This document shows, piece after piece, positions 22,202 to 27,601 of a stretch of DNA of 27,601 bases. The translations under genes were made by a program, and so were the position numbers. Under the pieces are notes generated by a model. The model did not search any database and was not told where the DNA came from. It worked only from the letters and a program-made list of their open reading frames with translations. Origin of the DNA: Candidatus Baldrarchaeota archaeon (GTDB lineage Archaea; Asgardarchaeota; Baldrarchaeia; Baldrarchaeales; DXJG01); assembly GCA_030587435.1 (NCBI GenBank), contig JAUQZC010000070.1:1-27601 (forward strand), written 5' to 3'. How positions within the stretch are numbered: position 1 is the first letter of the stretch; each line of letters opens with the position of its first letter.

Positions 22202-22801
22202 ATGCAATTAGCAATACTTGTAAACTATGCATATGTCCTGTTAATTTTAGGTGGACTCAGCGCTGCAGCATGGTTTTTCGAGAAACTAGGAGAAAAAATA
22301 CCCATTATCGGACCACTAGTGGAAGGTTCAATAAAATTAATAGCAATCTTCGGGTTCATAATTGGCATTCTATCAATAATTGCAGCATATTACGCAGTTG
22401 TAACAAGTCATTATGACAGGTTCACAATAGTCTTACTTGCAGTAATCGGTGTCACACTAGGTATTGCTCCAATAACCAAGTTTCCCATAGCTGAATTATT
22501 TAGCGTTATCGCTGGTATATCGATTGTAATGTTAGTTGTTTCATTTGTACCACCAGCTGTATGGGATTGGCTGTACACATCGTTTGGAATCAAAACGTGG
22601 ATAATCCTTTTAGCAATATTTGTAATCGTAGCAGTTTTCGCATATACCTTTACCAAGCCGATCACGGGACTTGTCAAGCTAATAGGAGAAATCCTAACAA
22701 GCAAACCAGTTTCAATAATAATCGGGGTCGTTGCGGTAGTACAAGGAATTATGCTATTTTTTGGGACATCCTTATGGGTCTATATAGTACCATATCTATA
22801 A
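22202..22801 (+). CDS. Six-TM membrane protein of unknown function
   Basis: A 199-residue, almost entirely hydrophobic protein with about six TM helices: residues 5-25 (ILVNYAYVLLILGGLSAAAW), 42-68 (IKLIAIFGFIIGILSIIAAYYAV), 74-92, 98-118 (LFSVIAGISIVMLVVSFVPP), 130-150 (WIILLAIFVIVAVFAYTF) and 170-195. No recognised motif and few charged residues within the membrane segments. Short loops (EKLGEKIPIIGPLVEG; KPITGLVKLIGEILTSKP) repeat a G-E-x-I/L-like pattern, hinting at internal duplication of a three-TM unit. ATG 22202 follows a good ribosome binding site. It is a monocistronic gene; the function cannot be inferred. Confidence 0.75.
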   Translation: MQLAILVNYAYVLLILGGLSAAAWFFEKLGEKIPIIGPLVEGSIKLIAIFGFIIGILSIIAAYYAVVTSHYDRFTIVLLAVIGVTLGIAPITKFPIAELFSVIAGISIVMLVVSFVPPAVWDWLYTSFGIKTWIILLAIFVIVAVFAYTFTKPITGLVKLIGEILTSKPVSIIIGVVAVVQGIMLFFGTSLWVYIVPYL

Positions 22802-22959
22802 TCAAAACTTATTCTCTTTTTAGAGATAGTAAAATTTAACCGAATTTCTATTTCATAGAAAATATATTAAGTTGCTAAATAAAGCCGTCGACCAAGCTGT
22901 AAACAGTATGAAAATTGTTTCTAGTAGCAGTGCACCTTTGAGGCGGAACTAGGCTTGAA

Positions 22960-23277
22960 CTACCTTACAAACTCTACTTTAAGAACCCTTAAGGCTATAG
23001 TCTCATGCACCTTTATAACTATACCAGTAATAACAACTTTTTGTTGATCGTAATCGCAGAAGGATAAAGCCTCAAGACCGTAACAGAGAATATTAGCGTC
23101 CTCTGATTTTAATATTCCAACACAGTATTCCTCCTGTGGCAGGTTAATCGTGTACACTGGACCCCTAGGAGCTTTTCCAGCATAAGTCAAAGTTCCCTCA
23201 ACTTCAACTTCTTTACCAAGATACTTATCCGGATTCTTCACGATTTCCTTCAGAGTAGTCTTTATTGGACTGCCCAT
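22960..23277 (-). CDS. Small OB-fold protein
   Basis: A 105-residue protein beginning SPIKTTLKEIVKNPDKYLGK, then VEVEGTLTYAGKAPRGPVYTI, ... KVVITGIVIKVHE. This is the pattern of stand-alone OB-fold (tRNA_anti-like) domains: a helix with N-P-D-K-Y-L-G-K followed by V-x-V-x-G and a last strand V-x-G-x-V. Such domains bind nucleic acids or act as small accessory domains; three cysteines (C52, C65, C73) are present. ATG 23277 lies inside the antiporter gene (53-bp overlap, different frame) with GAGGCGGG just upstream. The overlap implies translational coupling to the antiporter, which is unexpected for a nucleic-acid-type fold. Confidence 0.7.
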   Translation of the reverse strand: MGSPIKTTLKEIVKNPDKYLGKEVEVEGTLTYAGKAPRGPVYTINLPQEEYCVGILKSEDANILCYGLEALSFCDYDQQKVVITGIVIKVHETIALRVLKVEFVR

Positions 23278-24445
23278 TCTTTTTCCCGCCTCTTAGTAAT
23301 AAATTTTTTAGAAATATAGGCGTTAAAAATGTTGTGAATAAAACAACCAAAATCAAAGCCATATACCACATATCATTAATAACATTCAAAGTTAATCCTA
23401 AATCCGCAAAAATAAGGAGAACCTCACCACGGGGAAGCATACCAATTCCTAGGATATATGAGGAATTTTTATTCTGCCCCTGAATAATACCAGTTAAAAT
23501 GCCGCTTAGAAATCTACTCAAGACGACAATAGCAGAGAGTAGAATTCCTATTATAACTGCTTTCCCCGGAGAGATGAAATTAATCTTCATACCGATGTTA
23601 ATGAGAAATATAGGCACAGTGACAAGGGCTATTGGTGAAACTTCCGTTAACACATTGTTTCTGATTTCTGTCTCAGCTAGGATAACTCCTGCAAAGTATG
23701 CTCCGACTATCGGCGATAAACCTACATAAGCTGCAATAAAACTAACCAATAGTGCGAGAGAAAAGCAAAATATAAGCATAGCACCCCTTGATTTTAACAT
23801 CCAAATCTTCGGAGCAATATATTTTGTGAAGAAAATCCCAAACACTAACACAGCTAAGAAGAAACCAGCCATTAAAGAAAGAATCCTAATAATTCTTTGG
23901 AGGGTTAAAACTCCTGCGGTAGATAAATCGATAACCAAGCTCAAGAGAATAACTGATAATAAATCGTCAAGAACTGCTGCAACAATAATTGTTTGAGCTT
24001 CACTACTTTTCAACTTCTCAAACTCCGCAAAAACCCTAACAGTTATACTTATACTTGTTGCACATAAAGCTGCTCCAACATAAAATGCAATTGCAAGGTT
24101 TCCAGCAATCAAATAAGCTATAGGTAACGCCAAGAAAATAGTGAAAAGAGAACCACCCAACGTTAAAACAGCTGCAGCTTTTCCACTTCTCACGATTACA
24201 CCTACATCTGTTTCAAGTCCAGCTATAAAAAGAAGAGTTAACATTCCTATCATTGAAAGAAACTCAAATACTTCATTTGGTCTAAGTATACCTAAAACAG
24301 ATGGCCCCAAAATGATCCCTATAAGGATCTGTCCTACCACTTCAGACTGTCTTAACCTTTTAGATAGCTCTGCAACTAAAAGCCCCGCTAAAAGTGCTAC
24401 CCCGTACATGAATAAATTAACAGCTAACTCTAGCTGAACCGCCAT
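23225..24445 (-). CDS. CPA2-type cation:proton antiporter
   Basis: A 406-residue Na+/H+ (or K+/H+) exchanger of the CPA2/KefB-NapA group. It has about 12-13 TM helices and no C-terminal TrkA-N nucleotide domain. The ion-binding pair is Asp160-Asp161 in VAAVLDDLLSVILL, the DD typical of electrogenic CPA2 exchangers. RQSEVVGQILIGIILGPSVLG (32-52) and LTLLFIAGLETD (69-80) are the family's TM1-TM3 signatures. It probably sets cytoplasmic pH or Na+. A short basic C-terminal tail (LLLRGGKKNGQSNKDYSEG) is encoded in the overlap with the OB-fold gene. The start at 24445 opens directly onto TM1. Confidence 0.93.
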   Translation of the reverse strand: MAVQLELAVNLFMYGVALLAGLLVAELSKRLRQSEVVGQILIGIILGPSVLGILRPNEVFEFLSMIGMLTLLFIAGLETDVGVIVRSGKAAAVLTLGGSLFTIFLALPIAYLIAGNLAIAFYVGAALCATSISITVRVFAEFEKLKSSEAQTIIVAAVLDDLLSVILLSLVIDLSTAGVLTLQRIIRILSLMAGFFLAVLVFGIFFTKYIAPKIWMLKSRGAMLIFCFSLALLVSFIAAYVGLSPIVGAYFAGVILAETEIRNNVLTEVSPIALVTVPIFLINIGMKINFISPGKAVIIGILLSAIVVLSRFLSGILTGIIQGQNKNSSYILGIGMLPRGEVLLIFADLGLTLNVINDMWYMALILVVLFTTFLTPIFLKNLLLRGGKKNGQSNKDYSEGNREESG

Positions 24446-24789
24446 CTTTGACTACCCCCAAGCTCCTTTAACTTACAAATTAATTCACTACATAGTTTAT
24501 AGAAATTCCTAAAGTTATAGGTAATGATACAAAATATATCATAATTTGCCCATAGTTGAAGAAATATTGTAGCTAAAAGCTAGCTATTACAATTTAGGCA
24601 AGGAAACTATTTAAGTTTATCGAAAACTGCCTATAGAACTAATATAATAATATCTGCAATCCGGCAATGATAAGAACTCGTCATTACATTTTTCATGTAC
24701 CGTAAAATCTGCTTAAAAACCGCGATTCCAATCTTTACGAACTTATTAGTGCTACTATTGTGATAAACAAACCATAATACTGCCAGTAA
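24446..24789. other. 344-bp gene-free spacer
   Basis: AT-rich, no credible ORF. The only structure seen is a bulged hairpin, ATTGTAGCTA (24566-24575) with TAGCT plus ACAAT (24581-24593) around a 5-nt loop. It is upstream of the antiporter gene (minus strand) and downstream of btpA (also minus strand), so it could be a terminator-like or leader element. No T-run was found beside it. Confidence 0.35.
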
Positions 24790-25587
24790 CTATCTATAAT
24801 TGTTTGCTTCTTTTACAAACATCCTTACTTTCTCCACGTCAACGGGGTTCCTCGTTTCTCCTCCGATTTTCAACGAAGTTCCCACAATAAGTCCATCTGC
24901 TACTTCAAGGTAAACTCCGACGTTTTCCACGTCGATCCCACTTCCAACAAACACAGGAGTCCCCTTTAACACTTCTTTAACACTTAAAACATCTCCCAGA
25001 GTTGGAGGTTCACCTGTAGATTTACCAGTGATAATTACTGCATCAGCAAGCCCCCTGGTAACAGCATCCTTTGCAACATATCCAATATCCAAGTTCCACA
25101 GTGGATAAGCATGTTTAACATGAACATCAGCAAAAATCGCAACTTTTACATTGAGAAGCTTTCTTAACATCAAAGTTTCATAAGCAGCACCCTCAATAAT
25201 CCCTTGATCCGTTACATAAGCTCCAACGTGGATATTAACCCTAATAAATTTACCACCAATGGCATGAGCAATCGCAAGAGCAGCCTTTGCATCGTTCCGC
25301 AGCACATTAATCCCAATAGGAATATCTACACTTTCAGAAACCCTAACAGCTACAACCGTCATGGAAGCTATAGTTTCTGGACCAACAGACCCAGCTCGAT
25401 AAGGTGTATCACCAAAATTCTCTAAAATTATGCCATCAATCCCTCCGTTTTCGTAAGCTCTTGCATCCTTCACGGCGTGTTCTACAACTTTTCTGAGAGG
25501 TACATCGCAAGGAGAACCAGGCAACGGTAAAAGATGAACTACCCCTATGATTGGTTTTTTAACATCAAAAATATCCCTTAAAAACAT
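24790..25587 (-). CDS. btpA: BtpA/SgcQ-family TIM-barrel protein
   Basis: A 265-residue protein of the BtpA family: PIIGVVHLLPLPGSP (11-25), GGIDGIILENFGDTPY (47-62), GINVLRNDAKAALAIAHAIG and FIRVNIHVGAYVTDQGIIEG are diagnostic. The fold is a TIM barrel. Cyanobacterial BtpA was linked to photosystem I accumulation, and SgcQ to a sugar-phosphate operon; archaeal members are uncharacterised and may act on a phosphorylated sugar or nucleoside. ATG 25587 is preceded by GGGGAT, and a TATA-like TTTAAA near 25605-25610 lies about 20-25 nt upstream, giving a short leader. It is divergent from the GH130-like gene, so a shared carbohydrate role is possible, but that is speculative. Confidence 0.88.
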   Translation of the reverse strand: MFLRDIFDVKKPIIGVVHLLPLPGSPCDVPLRKVVEHAVKDARAYENGGIDGIILENFGDTPYRAGSVGPETIASMTVVAVRVSESVDIPIGINVLRNDAKAALAIAHAIGGKFIRVNIHVGAYVTDQGIIEGAAYETLMLRKLLNVKVAIFADVHVKHAYPLWNLDIGYVAKDAVTRGLADAVIITGKSTGEPPTLGDVLSVKEVLKGTPVFVGSGIDVENVGVYLEVADGLIVGTSLKIGGETRNPVDVEKVRMFVKEANNYR

Positions 25588-25821
25588 GTCAGATCCCCAA
25601 CTAGTTTAAATCTAAGACATGCAAAACTTTACACACGGATGGTTAATATAAGTTATTACGCTGCATCGAGAAGAGATGTTCAAATTATCAACTCCACGGT
25701 AAAACTAACATTGTAATTTATCTTTAATGGACTAGATTAGAGGTAAAAGGAGATTTGCTAAAGGCTGAAGAAAATTTAAAAAGCAAGATCCGGTTTTTAT
25801 GTAAAATAAGGTGAAAACTTG

Positions 25822-26892
25822 ATGGAAAAGTTAATTGATGTAATAAAGGAAATTAATGAAATTAGGAAGTTTAAAACAGTCGATATTGTTAAGAGACTTG
25901 GAGTTTTATCGGCGGACAGAATTTCCCTAGAAAACTATCCAGAGAAAAATCCAGTAAAAGCATTTAATGCTTCAATTTTGGTTAAAAGAGATAATCTTCA
26001 CATTTATGCTAGGCTTATTCTCGGCTACTATAGATACGTTAGTGTTATTGCTAGAATTGATGCGAACATAGCGGATATAATTTCAGGTAACATTAGTGCT
26101 AGGACTTATCCAGGTGAAATAATAGTTGGAACAGACACTGAATACGATTTTTGGGGGTCAGAAGATCCAAGAGTTCAAATAATTGGAGACAAGGTACTTA
26201 TGACTTACACTGGGAGAACTAAATGGTATTTTGAGAAATCTAAGTCCTTGGAAAAAAGTAAACGAATATCGTCACTGGTTGCAAAGTCGGATGATGGAGT
26301 CAAAAACTGGAGAAAGATCGCAGTCTTAATTTTTCCAGAAGAACATAGAAATGGGTTTGAAATGTCCAAAAATGTAACATTTCTCAACGGGAAAAACAAT
26401 TTACATGTTCTCCATAGACCGCAATTCTACTCAAAATATTTCCCTCTCGTCATAGGCGCTGTGTCCAAAGATGTGCTTCAAAGCGAAAAACTAAAAGAAT
26501 TCAAACTGAAAGAAAACACAGTTGTATACGAGGCTGCAAATTTCGAAGATAAGGTCGGATGGGGTCCTCCTCCAATCAAAGTTGGAAATGACGAATACTT
26601 AATTCTTCTTCACGGAGTTGACAACTATTTAAAGGCATATAGAATATTTGCTATGCTACTTAGAGAGGAAAAGAAGCTAAAACCTATTGCAGTAACCCCG
26701 CATTACATAATGGAACCCAAAACAATATACGAACTCTATGGAGATAGACCCATGGTTGTATTTCCATGTGGCGCCCAACTCATCGACGATAATATCATCA
26801 TCTCTTACGGTGCTGCAGACGCCTTTATAGGCTTCGGATCAATCAACTTATCACAGTTAATGGCAACTCTAGATAAAAACAGAATAGAATAG
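25822..26892 (+). CDS. GH130-like beta-mannoside phosphorylase/hydrolase
   Basis: A 356-residue five-bladed beta-propeller. The GH130 series of motifs is in order: WGSEDPRVQIIGDKVLMTYT (about residues 111-130, with the key E-D-P-R), the NVTFLNGKNNLHVLHRP segment, VGWGPPPIK with YLILLHGVD (HG), YRIFAMLL, PKTIYELYGDRPMVVFPCGAQ, and IISYGAADAFIG near the end. In GH130 an Asp of a G-x-D-x-x-N segment acts as acid; this member has GFEMSKN there (about 178-184), where the Asp is not obvious, so the mechanism may differ. Substrates in the family are beta-mannosides, with or without phosphate. ATG 25822 follows GGTGA (25810-25814); a TATA-like element is at 25771-25781. Confidence 0.85.
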   Translation: MEKLIDVIKEINEIRKFKTVDIVKRLGVLSADRISLENYPEKNPVKAFNASILVKRDNLHIYARLILGYYRYVSVIARIDANIADIISGNISARTYPGEIIVGTDTEYDFWGSEDPRVQIIGDKVLMTYTGRTKWYFEKSKSLEKSKRISSLVAKSDDGVKNWRKIAVLIFPEEHRNGFEMSKNVTFLNGKNNLHVLHRPQFYSKYFPLVIGAVSKDVLQSEKLKEFKLKENTVVYEAANFEDKVGWGPPPIKVGNDEYLILLHGVDNYLKAYRIFAMLLREEKKLKPIAVTPHYIMEPKTIYELYGDRPMVVFPCGAQLIDDNIIISYGAADAFIGFGSINLSQLMATLDKNRIE

Positions 26893-26998
26893 CGCTTAAC
26901 AATACTGTAAAACCATAAAACGTTCCCTTGACAAATCTATAGTACAATTATTAAGCTATGTCCGTCCTATATTGTCAGCAATTTTCTCAATAGGTAGT

Positions 26999-27601
26999 TT
27001 AGATTAGTTTTTCAAATAGTTCTATATATCTTTGAGCAATCTTCTCAGGAGATCTTTTCTCAACGAACATTTTAGCTTTTTCAATGGCTTTCTTTGTTTT
27101 TTCACCCATGTTTAATGCATCCAGTAACATCTCTCTCAATTCTTCTCTATCGCTGTACTTCAACACTTCACCGCTAAAATGTTCAAAAAATTCAGATATT
27201 TTTGGCACCAATATTGGTCTAAGAGTACCCATAAGCTGATATAAAGCAGATGAAGTAACAGCAATAGGATATGGAGGAGTACGAACCTTATGAAGTATTA
27301 AAGCGTCGGAAGCAAAAACATATTCGTCCAATTCAGCGTTAGATAAAGGCTTTGTAGCCCTAATTTCTGTTTGCGGATATTTCCACTTCTCTTCTTTGCC
27401 AGTTAAAACTAGGAAATGGACGTTTTCCAAACCCTCGCTGGGAAGTTTCGGTAAATACGGTGAATAACCTCCACGAGCATATACCAGAACAACTTTTTTA
27501 TCTAAAGGGAGGTTCAGCTTTCTTCTAGCTTCCTCTTTACTACCGTTTCTCATCGGGAAACATGGAAAAGGTATGTAATATGCCTTATCTCCATACAAAG
27601 C
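26999..27601 (-). CDS. Glycosyltransferase (GT4-like), C-terminal part
   Basis: Partial gene entering from the right edge; about 200 C-terminal residues are visible, and the frame remains open at 27601. The content fits the nucleotide-sugar-binding Rossmann half of a GT-B enzyme: KVVLVYARGGYSPYL, a strand NVHFLVLTGKEE, then LSNAELDEYVFASDALILHK, and SSALYQLMGTLRPILVPK in the position where GT4 enzymes bind the sugar nucleotide, then EVLKYSDREELREMLLDAL and a terminal helix with RYIELFEKLI. It faces the GH130-like gene convergently across about 105 bp. The acceptor is unknown. Confidence 0.75.
   Translation of the reverse strand, partial: ALYGDKAYYIPFPCFPMRNGSKEEARRKLNLPLDKKVVLVYARGGYSPYLPKLPSEGLENVHFLVLTGKEEKWKYPQTEIRATKPLSNAELDEYVFASDALILHKVRTPPYPIAVTSSALYQLMGTLRPILVPKISEFFEHFSGEVLKYSDREELREMLLDALNMGEKTKKAIEKAKMFVEKRSPEKIAQRYIELFEKLI

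Noticed and set aside
1..27601. CRISPR array
   Set aside because: No regularly spaced repeats of 24-37 bp were seen anywhere in the window.

Overview
The window is archaeal, AT-rich chromosomal DNA, probably from a thermophilic or TACK/Bathyarchaeia-like lineage; the exact taxon cannot be fixed from the sequence alone. Indicators are an Hjc-type Holliday junction resolvase, a stand-alone MetRS C-terminal tRNA-binding protein, a THUMP RNA-modification protein, BtpA, DUF167 and SfsA proteins, longin/roadblock proteins, TATA boxes about 25 nt before expected transcript starts, frequent TTG starts, and GGTGAT/GGAGGT ribosome binding sites.

Layout. 1-4.2 kb (minus): start of an FAD oxidoreductase, a tRNA-binding OB protein, and a MacB/LolD-like ABC exporter (ATPase plus two-unit FtsX-type permease). 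4.2-4.8 kb: a divergent control region with three inverted repeats. 4.8-6.5 kb (plus): a longin/roadblock-like protein, a roadblock/LC7 protein and a V4R-like cysteine protein, which look like one operon. 6.5-6.63 kb: a GC-rich structured leader with mutually exclusive helices, one of which would hide the ribosome binding site of the following GNAT acetyltransferase. 7.4-9.8 kb: divergent regulators, one ribbon-helix-helix and one large Lrp/AsnC-like. 9.97-13.2 kb (minus): a zinc alcohol/polyol dehydrogenase with an apparent ATA start, a coiled-coil PD-(D/E)XK-like protein, an LsrF/DhnA-type class I aldolase and a small four-cysteine protein.

13.3-21.8 kb mixes intact housekeeping genes with broken ones. 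The intact genes are a HAD hydrolase, Hjc, a THUMP protein, DUF167, a PH-domain membrane protein and SatD plus DUF3307. The broken ones are an Old Yellow Enzyme remnant, a frameshifted COG1751 pyruvate-kinase-C-domain-like gene, a PH-domain membrane protein with two single-base frameshifts, and sfsA, which is split by a 1.43-kb TnpB element. Removing the element (19938-21370) restores a 233-aa SfsA frame exactly. The element carries an AbrB-like gene overlapping a zinc-finger-less TnpB and, divergently, a strongly structured noncoding segment that runs to the element end.

22.2-27.6 kb: a six-TM membrane protein, a CPA2 antiporter overlapping a small OB-fold protein, a BtpA TIM-barrel protein, a GH130-like glycoside phosphorylase/hydrolase and a partial glycosyltransferase. 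No rRNA, tRNA or CRISPR array was found.

The most unusual items are the TnpB/AbrB element with its divergent end-abutting RNA, the candidate RNA switch before the GNAT gene, the twin palindromes at the satD promoter, and the longin-roadblock-V4R operon.
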